64,000 bases of DNA from Crocinitomicaceae bacterium (GCA_024643545.1 JAHEMR010000004.1:248001-312000), one strand, 5' to 3'. Shown: positions 1-9,288, counted from the stretch's first letter. Program-made: numbers and translations. Notes: generated by a model from the letters alone, not told the origin.

Positions 1-211
1 TGGTAAACAATGGTTGAATAAAAAACCAAAGTGGACCTAAAATGGTTTGTTTGTAAAAGGATACAAAATCTCTTTTCACCAAAAGCCAAAGTAAATCACG
101 GTAACGCCAAACGTCTTTTAAGTGCAGTTCAAATAGGGAGTTTTGAGGCTCGATTACCAAATCCCATTCACGTGATACTGTTGTTTCGTCCTTTGTTTTT
201 ATATTTCTAAT
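1..211 (-). CDS. ABC-2 type polysaccharide export permease, N-terminal part (Wzm/TagG-like)
   Basis: Translating the minus strand from about position 211 to the window edge gives an open frame of about 70 codons. It contains LKDVWRYRDLLWLLVKRDF followed by YKQTILGPLWFFIQP. This is the cytoplasmic amphipathic stretch and start of the first membrane helix typical of the permease of ABC exporters for O-antigen, capsule or teichoic acid. The rest lies outside the window. The start is unclear: an in-frame stop lies at about 244-242 and no ATG or GTG follows it before the conserved part. The candidates are ATT at 211-209, nearby ATA codons, or a TTG inside the conserved stretch (the Leu of EWDLVIEP), which would shorten the family N-terminus. 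It is the last visible gene of the minus-strand polysaccharide operon. Confidence 0.75.
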   Translation of the reverse strand, partial: MRNIKTKDETTVSREWDLVIEPQNSLFELHLKDVWRYRDLLWLLVKRDFVSFYKQTILGPLWFFIQPLFT

Positions 212-279
212 TATTATTTGATGTAAAATTTGTTTGAATTATTTTATTCTAACTTTGATAGTATAGGGATGAATATAAA

Positions 280-1131
280 TTATCTTTGAATTCGATTTTT
301 TGCTCTAAATCTGAAAAATACAATCACCAACACAAGCAAGTAAGCTGCTTCCAAAGACCAAAATAACATAGGAAACGTACTTAAGCGGTACATACGTAAG
401 CAAATGGTATCTGCGTATTTCTTTCCGTTAAAAAATTTACTTAAAAAATAATACGGTTTTACAATTCCACCCCATTTATCCCAATTTGTGTAACGAACAT
501 CGTCGAATTTATAGCGTTTGTTAAACTCTTCGGGCATTTGATTTTTATAGTTATCATAATGCTTCGCTACTTCTTTTACTGAAGCCCAATCACCATTCTT
601 TTCGCGGATAATCAACTTGAAAAGAGGATCAACAAAGACCCATTTCTGGAGGGTTTTAGAATAATATTCAATGATAATATGCCCGCCATAACCATATCCA
701 AGGGTTTTCAATTGCCCGATGCGCACATCTAGCCCCTGCAATTGCAATGTTCTCGCCAAAACTTTGGAATAGCCACCACATGCTCCTGAACCATACATTA
801 AGTCTATATCCACCGACTGAAAAACTGTTTGCTTCCAACTGTGTATTTCTTCGTCGCGAAAAAGTTCGTGCCTGCTTTGCATGATGTCATTGATGGAAAC
901 CATTGCCTCTTTGACGATACTTGTATCACTTTTGTTTTCGGCATGCATACGGGTCGTATGTCCAATATTTCGATAAAGGTTATTTTCGTGCTGCCATTCA
1001 ATGAGGATGTAAACTAACAAGACGAAAAAGAACATATGGGCTAACTTCAGCCTTGGAGTTGATATACAGGCTTTTAGAAAAGCCCAGAGCTGCATTCGTT
1101 GTTCAATAAGGATTTTTCGGAGAGAATTCAT
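280..1131 (-). CDS. membrane-anchored transglutaminase-like protein
   Basis: This 283-residue protein has a membrane helix near residues 32-47 and another near 254-274, with a soluble domain between them. The domain carries a papain-like transglutaminase triad in the right order and spacing: Cys118 in GSGACGGYSK, His151 in GYGGHIIIEY and Asp168 in FVDPLFK. Such domains act as peptidases, peptide crosslinkers or amidases, so the substrate cannot be told. It sits between fcl and the exporter permease on the same strand, which suggests a role in assembling or attaching the surface polysaccharide (inference). It has its own promoter-like TAATTTTG just upstream of the ATG. Confidence 0.7.
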   Translation of the reverse strand: MNSLRKILIEQRMQLWAFLKACISTPRLKLAHMFFFVLLVYILIEWQHENNLYRNIGHTTRMHAENKSDTSIVKEAMVSINDIMQSRHELFRDEEIHSWKQTVFQSVDIDLMYGSGACGGYSKVLARTLQLQGLDVRIGQLKTLGYGYGGHIIIEYYSKTLQKWVFVDPLFKLIIREKNGDWASVKEVAKHYDNYKNQMPEEFNKRYKFDDVRYTNWDKWGGIVKPYYFLSKFFNGKKYADTICLRMYRLSTFPMLFWSLEAAYLLVLVIVFFRFRAKNRIQR

Positions 1132-1135
1132 GCGG

Positions 1136-1143
1136 CAAAATTA
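1136..1143 (-). promoter_or_regulatory. promoter -7 element (TAATTTTG) of the transglutaminase-like gene
   Basis: Read on the minus strand this is TAATTTTG, which fits the Bacteroidota TAnnTTTG consensus. It ends only four bases before the ATG at 1131, so the transcript would have almost no leader. No clear -33 TTTG is visible. Confidence 0.45.
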
Positions 1144-1165
1144 CTTTTTTTAGACGTTTTGCCCT

Positions 1166-1192
1166 TCTAATTGGTTGCTAATTGGTTTCATT
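1166..1192. repeat. short tandem repeat, CTAATTGGTTG type
   Basis: CTAATTGG occurs twice, 11 bp apart, in the gap between fcl and the transglutaminase-like gene, and ATTGG recurs just beyond. The unit resembles the CTAATTTG/CTAATGTG repeats found at 10989-11054, 13454-13509 and 14712-14841, so it may be a degenerate member of that family. Confidence 0.4.
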
Positions 1193-1274
1193 TTTTATTG
1201 GTTATATTTTGAATTGGGTGATGAATTATGTCTTATTGAATGTAAATTGGAAGAAACATAAGCGAATGCGATCT

Positions 1275-2210
1275 TTAACTTAATTGTTGCACGTACCAAT
1301 CATAAGTTTGTTTAATTCCTTCCTCTAAATCTATTGTGGCTTTCCAACCCAAGTTATTCATCTTGGATACATCCATCCATTTGCGAGGTGTTCCATCTGG
1401 CTTTGAATCATCCCAAACAATTATACCCTTGTGATTAGTCACCGTTTGTATCATTTTCGCAAGATCTTTTATCGTAATGTCTGAACCAGTCCCAACATTA
1501 TAAAGATTCTCTGGCAACTTATTTTGCACTGCAAAAATTACAGCTTGTGCAAGGTCGTCTACGTGTAAAAACTCACGCATGGGACTTCCGGAACCCCATA
1601 GCGTAACAGGAGCATGATGGTTGTCCTTTGCCTCGTGAAACTTACGAATCATCGCAGGCAATACATGTGAACTCATTAAATCAAAATTATCATTTGGACC
1701 ATATAGGTTCGTTGGCATCAGGGAAACGAAATCCTTGTTAAATTCTTTTCGAATAGCTTCACATGCCTTCACGCCAGAGATTTTAGCAATCGCATACCAT
1801 TCGTTTGTAGGCTCCAGTGACGCCGTAAGTAAATATTCTTCCTTCAAAGGTTGAGGTGCATTTTTAGGGTAAATACACGAACTACCTAAAAAGATGAATT
1901 TCTGAACATCATGGCGATGAGCAGCATCAATCAAATTGTTTTGAATCTGCATGTTTTCCATCAGGAAAGCATATGGATACGTGTCGTTTGCTAAGATCCC
2001 ACCAACCTTCGCCGCTGCATCAATTACAACTTCTGGTTGTTCGGAAATAAAAAATGCCTCTACTGCAGCTTGATTTCTTAAATCGAGTTCCCTGGAAGTG
2101 TATCCAATGAGGTTTTCATACCCTGCATTTTCCAAGGCTCGCCAAACGGCAGAACCTACCATTCCGCGGTGTCCGGCTACGTATATTTTAGTTTCTTTTT
2201 TCAAGAACAT
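1275..2210 (-). CDS. fcl: GDP-L-fucose synthase
   Basis: This is an NADPH-dependent epimerase/reductase that turns GDP-4-keto-6-deoxy-mannose into GDP-L-fucose. It is 311 residues long, the normal family length. It shows the Rossmann nucleotide-binding motif GHRGMVGSA near the N-terminus, [14 protein letters not shown], and the catalytic Tyr-x3-Lys in WYAIAKISG. It overlaps the end of gmd by 23 bases on the same strand, so the two enzymes of the pathway are translationally linked. The presence of both in the exporter operon suggests a fucose-containing surface polysaccharide. Confidence 0.95.
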   Translation of the reverse strand: MFLKKETKIYVAGHRGMVGSAVWRALENAGYENLIGYTSRELDLRNQAAVEAFFISEQPEVVIDAAAKVGGILANDTYPYAFLMENMQIQNNLIDAAHRHDVQKFIFLGSSCIYPKNAPQPLKEEYLLTASLEPTNEWYAIAKISGVKACEAIRKEFNKDFVSLMPTNLYGPNDNFDLMSSHVLPAMIRKFHEAKDNHHAPVTLWGSGSPMREFLHVDDLAQAVIFAVQNKLPENLYNVGTGSDITIKDLAKMIQTVTNHKGIIVWDDSKPDGTPRKWMDVSKMNNLGWKATIDLEEGIKQTYDWYVQQLS

Positions 2211-3249
2211 ATTTCAAATCGTGATCCATCATAATCTGCGCTAATTGCTCCAATGAAGTTTGTTGTGGATTCCAGCCCAAAAGTGTTTTCGCCTTCGATG
2301 GATTACCTAATAGTTGCTCAACTTCTGCGGGACGAAAATACTTAGGATCGACTTCAATCATTAGGTCACCGGTTACGGCATTAAATCCTTTTTCTTCTAC
2401 TCCTTTTCCTTCCCAGCGAATTTTAATTTCCGCTTCGGCAAAAGCCAACTCAATAAAATGTCTTACTGTGTGCATTTTTCCCGTTGCAATGACAAAATCT
2501 TCAGGAGTTTCGTGCTGTAACATCAACCACATGCATTCTACATAATCTTTTGCATATCCCCAGTCACGTTGCGCGTCTAAGTTACCTATGTACAATTTTT
2601 TTTGAAGTCCGTGCTTTATCCGACTCGCAGCTAAGGTAATTTTTCGCGTGACGAATGTCTCTCCACGGCGTTCACTTTCGTGGTTAAAAAGAATTCCATT
2701 CACCGCAAACATTCCATAAGACTCACGGTAATTTTTTGTTATCCAAAATCCATATTGTTTTGCAACACCATAAGGTGATCTTGGATAAAAAGGAGTCGTC
2801 TCTGATTGAGGAACCTCCTGTACTTTTCCATACAATTCCGAGGTAGATGCCTGGTAAATGCGGCATGTCTTTTCCATTCCTAAAATACGAACAGCTTCCA
2901 AAATACGCAAAGGACCAACTGCATCTGATTCAGCTGTATATTCTGGCACTTCAAAGGAAACTTTCACATGGCTTTGAGCAGCAAGATTATAGATTTCAGT
3001 CGGTTTTACTTGTTGGATAATTCGGATCAATGATGAAGAATCTGTCATATCTCCATAATGCAGTTCCAAGCTTCGCTTTTGACGTGTGTCTTTCACCCAT
3101 TCGTCAAAATAAAGGTGTTCAATTCTTCCCGTATTGAAATAGGACGAACGTCGAATCATCCCATGAACTTCGTATCCTTTTTCTAAAAGAAATTCTGCAA
3201 GATATGATCCGTCTTGTCCGTTGATTCCAGTGATAAGTGCAATTTTCAT
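2188..3249 (-). CDS. gmd: GDP-mannose 4,6-dehydratase
   Basis: This enzyme converts GDP-D-mannose to GDP-4-keto-6-deoxy-D-mannose, the first step to GDP-L-fucose. The extended SDR fold is seen in [11 protein letters not shown] at the N-terminus, the STSELYG segment, and the catalytic Tyr-x3-Lys in [10 protein letters not shown]. The [17 protein letters not shown] signature of the family is present with Glu where Pro is usual. I prefer the start at the ATG at 3249 (MKIALITG), giving 353 residues, over an upstream ATG at 3258, because the Rossmann strand then begins right at the N-terminus. It lies about 110 bases downstream of the antiterminator gene. Confidence 0.95.
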   Translation of the reverse strand: MKIALITGINGQDGSYLAEFLLEKGYEVHGMIRRSSYFNTGRIEHLYFDEWVKDTRQKRSLELHYGDMTDSSSLIRIIQQVKPTEIYNLAAQSHVKVSFEVPEYTAESDAVGPLRILEAVRILGMEKTCRIYQASTSELYGKVQEVPQSETTPFYPRSPYGVAKQYGFWITKNYRESYGMFAVNGILFNHESERRGETFVTRKITLAASRIKHGLQKKLYIGNLDAQRDWGYAKDYVECMWLMLQHETPEDFVIATGKMHTVRHFIELAFAEAEIKIRWEGKGVEEKGFNAVTGDLMIEVDPKYFRPAEVEQLLGNPSKAKTLLGWNPQQTSLEQLAQIMMDHDLKYVLEKRN

Positions 3250-3306
3250 AAGGTTCAATAGTGCAGTTACTGCTGTTGTGTTGAATTTTCATGGCTTCGC
3301 CTCAGC

Positions 3307-3376
3307 TAGTCACAGCGACTAACCAAAAGAAGCACATAGCTTTTTGTAAATCAAGCCCGTAAGCTACATTTACAAA
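3307..3376 (-). promoter_or_regulatory. two hairpins between the antiterminator gene and gmd
   Basis: TAGTC-ACAGC-GACTA lies at 3307-3321. TTTGTAAAT (3343-3351) pairs with ATTTACAAA (3368-3376), the latter covering the stop codon of the NusG-like gene. Neither is followed by a T-tract on the minus strand, so they are not ordinary terminators. They could be part of an RNA leader read by the antiterminator (inference). Confidence 0.35.
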
Positions 3377-3909
3377 CGTATTACAAAGGATTTCGGCACG
3401 TTAACCGAAAATCCAATTCCCATGTTTTTAATTTCTATAATTAAACGCATGGAATTTTGCAGTTGAACAGCACAAGCTTGCAGCCCTTTGAAAGGCCCAC
3501 GAATAACCTCCACCATGTCTCCTGATTGTATATCTATTTGTGTCAATTCGTCCACATGAACTTCCTGTAACAAAATGCGTAAATTTTGAATTTCGTGCTC
3601 ATGCACAAGAGCAGGTCGACCCATATGTTTTAAAATGCTGTTTACACCTTGAATGGTGTAGAGTAAGTTTAAATCTCGTTCCGAAACTTTAACAAATACG
3701 ACTGAATTTATTAATGGTTTTTCAATTTTCTTTTTTCGATCACTCCACTGTCGAATTGCAGTAAATAAGGGCAAGTAATGCTCAATCCCCATTAAACTTA
3801 GTCGATTCGCGACTTTCTTTTCATTCAAGTGCTTCGTATACAAAACATACCAATTCTTTTCTGTAAGGGAAATCAGATGAGAAGAAGCGTGATGTTTTGA
3901 AATCAGCAT
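3370..3909 (-). CDS. NusG/RfaH-like transcription antiterminator of a polysaccharide operon (UpxY type)
   Basis: This 179-residue protein has an NGN domain at about residues 18-115 (NWYVLYTKHLNEKKVANRL, then HYLPLFTAIRQWSDRKKKIE and PLINSVVFVKV) and a C-terminal KOW-like domain (SGDMVEVIRGPFKGLQA). RfaH and UpxY are specialised NusG paralogues that ride RNA polymerase and stop early termination in long polysaccharide operons. Its place as the first gene of the gmd-fcl-exporter operon fits the UpxY pattern. The extra N-terminal tail of about 17 residues and the lack of ribosomal neighbours argue against housekeeping NusG. Confidence 0.85.
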   Translation of the reverse strand: MLISKHHASSHLISLTEKNWYVLYTKHLNEKKVANRLSLMGIEHYLPLFTAIRQWSDRKKKIEKPLINSVVFVKVSERDLNLLYTIQGVNSILKHMGRPALVHEHEIQNLRILLQEVHVDELTQIDIQSGDMVEVIRGPFKGLQACAVQLQNSMRLIIEIKNMGIGFSVNVPKSFVIRL

Positions 3910-3929
3910 ATTAATCGGCGTTTACATGA

Positions 3930-3937
3930 CAAATATA
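3930..3937 (-). promoter_or_regulatory. promoter -7 element (TATATTTG) of the antiterminator gene
   Basis: Read on the minus strand this is TATATTTG, a full match to TAnnTTTG, 20 bases upstream of the ATG at 3909. There is no matching TTTG at the usual -33 distance. Instead that position is covered by the 20-bp direct repeat at 3943-3962. Confidence 0.5.
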
Positions 3938-4320
3938 CGTGTTTTTCGCCTATTTTACCCTAATTAATTCTTACATGTTTTTATTAAATCTTTAACGGAC
4001 TAAAATGAAAGAACCGATTGATTTTATCCGGAACAGCAATAAATCTCCTTTATTTTCCGAACGTCTTCCACATTTACAACGTCTCTATCATTTCTTAATG
4101 GTATGCCGATCCCAGAACAAATTTATACAGGCTAGAATTACAATCAAACGAAATAATGAACTTCTTTGACATTGTTTATTTACTTATAAAAGATGAGCAT
4201 TTTCGCTTACTTTACCCTATAAATGAATGAAAAGCTTCATAAAAGTTCTTTCTCTAAAAAATTAAATGTTTCATTGTTGCATTATTACAAGGAAAAAATC
4301 TATATTTCCGGGTAAAAACT

Positions 4321-4328
4321 TACTTTTG
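4321..4328 (+). promoter_or_regulatory. promoter -7 element (TACTTTTG) of the ompA-like gene
   Basis: TACTTTTG matches TAnnTTTG and ends 14 bases before the ATG at 4343. No clear -33 element is visible. Confidence 0.5.
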
Positions 4329-4342
4329 TAAAAAAATCATTC

Positions 4343-5650
4343 ATGAAGCATCTTCTATTCACACTTTTTAGTTTAATTTCAATCATTGGGGTTTCGCAGG
4401 ACTATAACAAATGTTCCATTGGTTTCAATATCGGCGGACACGATGGAATGCACAATTCAAATCACACTACTCATGTCTACCAATTTACTCACTACGAGTT
4501 AAATTCTCGGTACATGTTTAATAACCGTGTCGGGTTGAAATTTGATGCTGGTTTTGACCATTTCAATTTTGTGGACGGACACCCAGCAACAAATGCATTG
4601 CGGTTCTCCATTCAACCAACATTTAACTTAACAGATTTGCTACACATGAATGACTTCACTACTCGTTGGGGAATGTTACTTCACATGGGTGGTGGTTATG
4701 CCGCGATGTGGAATAAATCATTGATTTCCGGTCCGAAAGAATTGTTTAGTTCCAAAGAAGGTTCTGTTGACGAAATGCTACAAGGAATTATAGGACTTAC
4801 GCCTCAATTTAAAGTGAATGAACGATTGAGTATAAATGGCGACATCTCTTTTATGGGAAACATTCGTCAAAATAATGGCTTTGATTTCGAAGCTGCACCT
4901 GTTCAAGGTGGTGGATTCTCTGGGTATTATGCAACTGCAACTATTGGTTTCAGTTACTATTTCGGGAAAGGGAAGACACACGCTGATTGGACGTACACGC
5001 CACGTTTGAGTCAAGCCGACTTAAACCGAATTTCAGCATTGGAAAAACAAGCAGCAGAAGCAGTAACAAAATTAGGTGACGATGATAAAGATGGTGTGAT
5101 TAACGCAGTAGATCAAGAAGCGAACACACCAACTGGAAATATGGTCGATGTTACTGGGAAAACGATTGAACCAACGAAAGCCCCTGACTTAATGACCATC
5201 GATACCGACGGAGATGGTTTCGTAGATGGAAAAGACGAGTGTCCGACTGTTAAAGGTTCGCACAATGGTTGTCCTGAGGATCATTCTCCAGAAACAGATG
5301 CAAAAGCATTGATCGATTATGGAATTTACGATGTGATGTTTGTGACTGGTTCTTTTTACCTGAACCCAACGTACAATGGGATTTTAGATAAAGTTGTAAG
5401 CTATATGGCTGCTAATCCTGGTCAAAAAATTGCTGTCACAGGACATGCTGATGTTACCGGAGGAGATGAAGTGAACAATAAGCTTTCTGAAGCGCGCGTG
5501 AATACAGTGGTGGACTATTTAGTAAAAAAAGGTGCTGATAAAAGTAGATTAGCCATCTCTTACAAAGGAAAAAAGGAAACAAAGTACGCTGGAAACACAT
5601 TGGAAATTGATGCGGCTAATCGCCGAGTGCAATTTTCAATTGCTCGTTGA
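4343..5650 (+). CDS. OmpA-family outer-membrane protein
   Basis: This 435-residue protein anchors the outer membrane to peptidoglycan. It has a signal peptide at residues 1-18, a predicted beta-barrel at about 20-205 with alternating aromatic strands, and two calcium-binding TSP3-like loops (DDDKDGVINAVD and DTDGDGFVDGKDECP). These are followed by an OmpA/MotB peptidoglycan-binding domain from about residue 325, with TGHADVTGG and NKLSEARVNTVVDYL. A strong terminator follows, so the gene is probably transcribed alone from the TACTTTTG promoter. Its position next to the polysaccharide loci may be coincidental. Confidence 0.9.
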   Translation: MKHLLFTLFSLISIIGVSQDYNKCSIGFNIGGHDGMHNSNHTTHVYQFTHYELNSRYMFNNRVGLKFDAGFDHFNFVDGHPATNALRFSIQPTFNLTDLLHMNDFTTRWGMLLHMGGGYAAMWNKSLISGPKELFSSKEGSVDEMLQGIIGLTPQFKVNERLSINGDISFMGNIRQNNGFDFEAAPVQGGGFSGYYATATIGFSYYFGKGKTHADWTYTPRLSQADLNRISALEKQAAEAVTKLGDDDKDGVINAVDQEANTPTGNMVDVTGKTIEPTKAPDLMTIDTDGDGFVDGKDECPTVKGSHNGCPEDHSPETDAKALIDYGIYDVMFVTGSFYLNPTYNGILDKVVSYMAANPGQKIAVTGHADVTGGDEVNNKLSEARVNTVVDYLVKKGADKSRLAISYKGKKETKYAGNTLEIDAANRRVQFSIAR

Positions 5651-5670
5651 TCCAAAATAAAAAAAGTGAA

Positions 5671-5696
5671 AGGCGGTCAATAGATCGCCTTTTTTA
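5671..5696 (+). terminator. intrinsic terminator after the ompA-like gene
   Basis: AGGCGGTC pairs with GATCGCCT (8 bp, one G-U) around an AATA loop and is followed by a run of T. It separates the ompA-like gene from the sugar-nucleotide cluster, which starts only 22 bases later. That cluster therefore needs its own promoter inside the hairpin region, or else depends on read-through. Confidence 0.85.
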
Positions 5697-5718
5697 TGAT
5701 TAAAAAAGAGAAGTTTCG

Positions 5719-6855
5719 ATGAAAAAAATTCAAATGGTGGACCTCGTTTCTCAATATGAGAAAATCAAACCGTCCATTGATAAAGCAATTCAAGACGTTA
5801 TTCAACATGCTCATTTCATCAATGGTCCATCCGTAACACGTTTTCAATCTGATTTACAAGATTACCTAGGCGTGAAGCATGTTATCCCGTGTGCGAACGG
5901 AACCGATGCATTGCAAATAGCGATGATGGCACTTGGTTTGAAACCGGGAGATGAAATTATCACTCCAAGTTTTACCTATATTGCCACAACCGAGGTAATT
6001 GCCCTTTTAGGATTAACACCGGTTTTTGTTGAAGTGGACCCACGAACGTTTTGTGTTGATCCCTCAGCAATCGAAGCTGCCATTACACCAAACACCAAAG
6101 CGATTGTTCCGGTTCACTTGTACGGACAAGCTGCGGATATGAATGCAATAATGGAAATCGCCAAGAAACATCAGTTATTTGTTATTGAAGATAATGCACA
6201 AGCAATTGGTTCAGATTACCATTTGTCCAACGGAAAGAAAGTAAAAACCGGTACCATTGGCGACATTGGTTGTACTTCTTTTTTCCCTTCGAAAAACCTT
6301 GGCTGTTACGGTGATGGTGGCGCATTGTGTACCAACAATGACGAACTTGCTCGAAAAATTAAGATGATTGCCAATCATGGCCAACAGCAAAAATACGTGC
6401 ATGAAGTCATTGGATGTAATTCACGTCTCGACAGCATTCAAGCAGCGATTTTAGAAGTGAAATTACGCCAATTAGATAATTACGTTGATGCACGGCGTGA
6501 AGTAGCAGAACGCTATGACGAGGCTTTCGCAAGTATTCCAGGAGTTCAAATACCATTTCGTGCGGATGATTCCAAACATGTTTTTCATCAGTATACATTG
6601 GTTTTAGAAAACGCGAATCGAAATGCCTTACAGGAACATCTTTCCGAAAACGAAATTCCAAGTATGATTTATTACCCGATCCCCGCGCACAAACAAAAAA
6701 TGTTCGCTGCATTTGGAAGTCATACGACCGAACTTCCAACAACGGATTGGTTAACTGAACGAGTGATTTCATTGCCCATTCATACCGAAATGGATGAGGA
6801 GCAACAGGAATTTATTATTGACACGGTGAAAATGTTTTTTGCAAGTAATAATTAA
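5719..6855 (+). CDS. wbpE: sugar aminotransferase, DegT/DnrJ/EryC1 family (WbpE-like)
   Basis: This PLP enzyme (378 residues) transfers an amino group from glutamate to a 3-keto sugar nucleotide. The probable substrate is UDP-2-acetamido-3-keto-glucuronate, inferred from WbpD-, WbpB- and dehydrogenase-like genes close by. The family signs are FINGPSVTRFQ, the aspartate of VIEDNAQAIG, and the Schiff-base Lys192 in FFPSKNLGCYGDGGAL. The start ATG is followed by KKIQMVDLVSQY, the normal family N-terminus. A different 3- or 4-amino sugar cannot be ruled out. Confidence 0.85.
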   Translation: MKKIQMVDLVSQYEKIKPSIDKAIQDVIQHAHFINGPSVTRFQSDLQDYLGVKHVIPCANGTDALQIAMMALGLKPGDEIITPSFTYIATTEVIALLGLTPVFVEVDPRTFCVDPSAIEAAITPNTKAIVPVHLYGQAADMNAIMEIAKKHQLFVIEDNAQAIGSDYHLSNGKKVKTGTIGDIGCTSFFPSKNLGCYGDGGALCTNNDELARKIKMIANHGQQQKYVHEVIGCNSRLDSIQAAILEVKLRQLDNYVDARREVAERYDEAFASIPGVQIPFRADDSKHVFHQYTLVLENANRNALQEHLSENEIPSMIYYPIPAHKQKMFAAFGSHTTELPTTDWLTERVISLPIHTEMDEEQQEFIIDTVKMFFASNN

Positions 6856-6866
6856 ATATAACCGTA

Positions 6867-6890
6867 GGTGAAAGGGCATTCCCTTTCACC
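6867..6890. repeat. perfect 10-bp stem hairpin after wbpE-like gene
   Basis: GGTGAAAGGG pairs with CCCTTTCACC around the loop CATT. No T-tract follows, so it is not a classic terminator. Its GGGCAT core recalls the palindromes at 9837-9914. Confidence 0.6.
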
Positions 6891-6898
6891 ACAAACAA

Positions 6899-6945
6899 AC
6901 CATTGAACAAAATCCCTGTTACCACCAACAACCATTGAACAAAAT
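6899..6945. repeat. direct repeat ACCATTGAACAAAAT, two copies
   Basis: ACCATTGAACAAAAT occurs at 6899-6913 and 6931-6945, 32 bases apart, and the flanks (ACCAC, AACAA) are also similar. The two copies form an imperfect tandem repeat between the wbpE-like and ugd genes. Confidence 0.6.
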
Positions 6946-6983
6946 TCCATTTGCTAAAATACCCAAACAAAAAAAATAGTTAC

Positions 6984-8300
6984 ATGACAAACATCGCAGT
7001 AGTTGGAACCGGATATGTCGGTTTAGTCACGGGAACCTGTTTTGGAGAGACAGGAAACAATGTCATTTGCATTGATATCGATGCAAACAAGGTTGCAAAG
7101 ATGCAAAACGGCGAGATTCCAATCTACGAACCGGAATTAGATGTGTTATTCGAACGCAACATCAAAGCAGGACGTTTGCGCTTTACAACAAATTTAGCAG
7201 AAGGAATTCAGGATGCCGAAATCATTTTTCTTGCCTTGCCAACACCCCCAGGGGAAGATGGTTCAGCAGATTTGTCTTACATTTTAGGTGTTGCAAGCGA
7301 ATTAGGAAAAATCATGACTGGCTACAAAGTCATCGTGGACAAGAGTACAGTTCCAGTCGGAACAGCAGATAAAGTTGCTGCAACGATTTCAGAACATGCA
7401 ACAGTAGAATTCGCTGTTGTGTCGAATCCGGAATTTTTGCGCGAAGGATTTGCCGTTAGTGATTTCATGAAACCTGACCGCGTTGTGATAGGTACTTCGG
7501 ATGAACGAGCACGTAAAATCATGGAGAACTTATACAAACCATTCGTTCGTCAAGGAAATCCCATTTATTTTATGGATGAGAAATCCGCAGAATTAACGAA
7601 ATACGCAGCAAATGCGTTTTTAGCCACAAAAATTACCTTCATGAATGAAATTGCAAATTTCTGTGAAATCGTTGGTGCGGATGTGGATAAGGTACGAATT
7701 GGAATTGGGTCGGATAATCGTATCGGAAAACGATTTTTATTCCCAGGTATTGGTTACGGTGGATCTTGCTTTCCAAAGGATGTTCAAGCCTTAGCGAAAT
7801 CAGGGAAAGAGAACAATTACGACTTTAAGATTTTAAATGCCGTAATGAAGGTAAATCAAAACCAAAAAACATATTTGTTTCCTAAAATGAAGAATTTCTT
7901 CCGTGGAAACCTTTCCGGAAAGCACATCGCTGTATGGGGATTGGCTTTTAAACCAGACACGGATGATATCCGCGAAGCTCCTGCTTTGTATATGATTGAA
8001 TCGTTGCTCGCTGCTGGTGCAACCGTGAGCGCTTATGACCCGGAAGCAATGCCAAACGTGAAACGATTAATGGGTGATAAAATCAACTTTGCATCTGACG
8101 AATACAGCGTATTAGATCAAGCCGATGCACTGCTCATTTGCACAGAATGGAGTATCTTTAGAAATCCTAACTTCAGCGAAATGAAAAACAAGTTGAAGGA
8201 TGCGGTAATTTTTGATGGCAGAAATTTATTTGAAACGGACGAAATGAATGAAAAAGGATTTTATTATTCGAGCATTGGTCGTCAGTTAATTCAACAATAA
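6984..8300 (+). CDS. ugd: UDP-glucose 6-dehydrogenase
   Basis: This enzyme oxidises UDP-glucose to UDP-glucuronate with two NAD+. It shows the Rossmann motif [12 protein letters not shown] at the N-terminus, NPEFLREG, and the catalytic Cys262 in [15 protein letters not shown] chose the ATG at 6984 because the NAD-binding strand starts immediately after it. An upstream TTG at 6951 would add a tail with no family counterpart. It ends one base before the start of the UDP-glucuronate decarboxylase gene, which uses its product. Confidence 0.95.
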   Translation: MTNIAVVGTGYVGLVTGTCFGETGNNVICIDIDANKVAKMQNGEIPIYEPELDVLFERNIKAGRLRFTTNLAEGIQDAEIIFLALPTPPGEDGSADLSYILGVASELGKIMTGYKVIVDKSTVPVGTADKVAATISEHATVEFAVVSNPEFLREGFAVSDFMKPDRVVIGTSDERARKIMENLYKPFVRQGNPIYFMDEKSAELTKYAANAFLATKITFMNEIANFCEIVGADVDKVRIGIGSDNRIGKRFLFPGIGYGGSCFPKDVQALAKSGKENNYDFKILNAVMKVNQNQKTYLFPKMKNFFRGNLSGKHIAVWGLAFKPDTDDIREAPALYMIESLLAAGATVSAYDPEAMPNVKRLMGDKINFASDEYSVLDQADALLICTEWSIFRNPNFSEMKNKLKDAVIFDGRNLFETDEMNEKGFYYSSIGRQLIQQ

Positions 8301-8301
8301 T

Positions 8302-9288
8302 ATGAAACGCGTACTCATAACCGGTGCAGCCGGATTTTTAGGCTCACATTTATGTGATCGGTTTATCAAAGATGGCTACCATGTCATTGCGATGGATAAT
8401 TTAATCACAGGTCGATTAAAAAACATCGAACATTTGTTTCCTTTGGAACAATTTGAATTTTACAACCACGATGTTTCAAAGTTTATTCATGTGCCTGGTG
8501 AATTGGATTACATTCTGCATTTTGCATCACCGGCAAGTCCAATTGATTATTTAAAGATTCCTATTCAAACCTTAAAAGTTGGATCTTTAGGAATTCACAA
8601 CTGCCTTGGACTTGCAAAAGCAAAAAATGCACGATTAATCATCGCTTCAACATCCGAAGTTTACGGCGATCCAACGGTTCATCCACAAACAGAAGACTAT
8701 TGGGGAAATGTGAATCCTGTTGGACCGCGTGGCGTATACGACGAGGCAAAACGTTTTCAAGAAGCAATTACCATGGCTTACCACAATTTTCATGGTGTTG
8801 AAACGCGTATTGTACGCATCTTCAATACCTATGGACCTCGCATGCGTCTAAACGACGGGCGTGTACTTCCCGCATTTATTGGACAAGCATTACGTGGAGA
8901 AGATTTGACCATTTTCGGTGATGGATCACAAACTCGTTCTTTTTGCTATGTTGATGATTTAGTAGAGGGAATCGTGCGATTATTAATGAGCGACTATCCA
9001 TATCCTGTCAATGTTGGAAATCCATCAGAAATTTCGATTTCGCAATTCGCAGAGGAAATCATTGCGCTTACTGGTACAACGCAAAAGGTCATTTACAAGG
9101 ACTTACCTGTTGATGATCCGAAGCAACGTCAGCCTGACATCACTAAAGCAAGAGAGATTCTTAATTGGGAACCAAAAATTGACCGAAGTGAAGGGCTAAA
9201 ACGCACTTATGCCTATTTCCAAAGCCTATCTCAACAGGAATTAATGGAAACAGATCATTATAATTTTGATAAATACATTACGAAGTAA
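8302..9288 (+). CDS. uxs: UDP-glucuronate decarboxylase (UDP-xylose synthase)
   Basis: This is an extended SDR enzyme of 328 residues that decarboxylates UDP-glucuronate to UDP-xylose. The evidence is [10 protein letters not shown] for NAD binding, the family-specific [20 protein letters not shown], and the catalytic Tyr-x3-Lys in [11 protein letters not shown]. It is placed directly after ugd, with one base between them, and directly before wbpD, where the TAA is followed at once by ATG. Ugd plus Uxs gives UDP-xylose from UDP-glucose. Confidence 0.9.
   Translation: MKRVLITGAAGFLGSHLCDRFIKDGYHVIAMDNLITGRLKNIEHLFPLEQFEFYNHDVSKFIHVPGELDYILHFASPASPIDYLKIPIQTLKVGSLGIHNCLGLAKAKNARLIIASTSEVYGDPTVHPQTEDYWGNVNPVGPRGVYDEAKRFQEAITMAYHNFHGVETRIVRIFNTYGPRMRLNDGRVLPAFIGQALRGEDLTIFGDGSQTRSFCYVDDLVEGIVRLLMSDYPYPVNVGNPSEISISQFAEEIIALTGTTQKVIYKDLPVDDPKQRQPDITKAREILNWEPKIDRSEGLKRTYAYFQSLSQQELMETDHYNFDKYITK

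Larger units (their letters stand above)
3910..4342. other. divergent intergenic region between antiterminator and ompA-like gene
   Basis: This stretch of 433 bases holds no credible gene. It contains promoter elements for both flanking genes and a pair of 20-bp direct repeats with 18 identical bases, TTTTCGCCTATTTTACCCTA at 3943-3962 and TTTTCGCTTACTTTACCCTA at 4200-4219. The first lies just upstream of the minus-strand -7 element, so the pair could be operator sites. Confidence 0.5.

Noticed and set aside
829..1017. Plus-strand ORF opposite the transglutaminase-like gene
   Set aside because: It is the reverse of the conserved membrane protein gene, with no family features.
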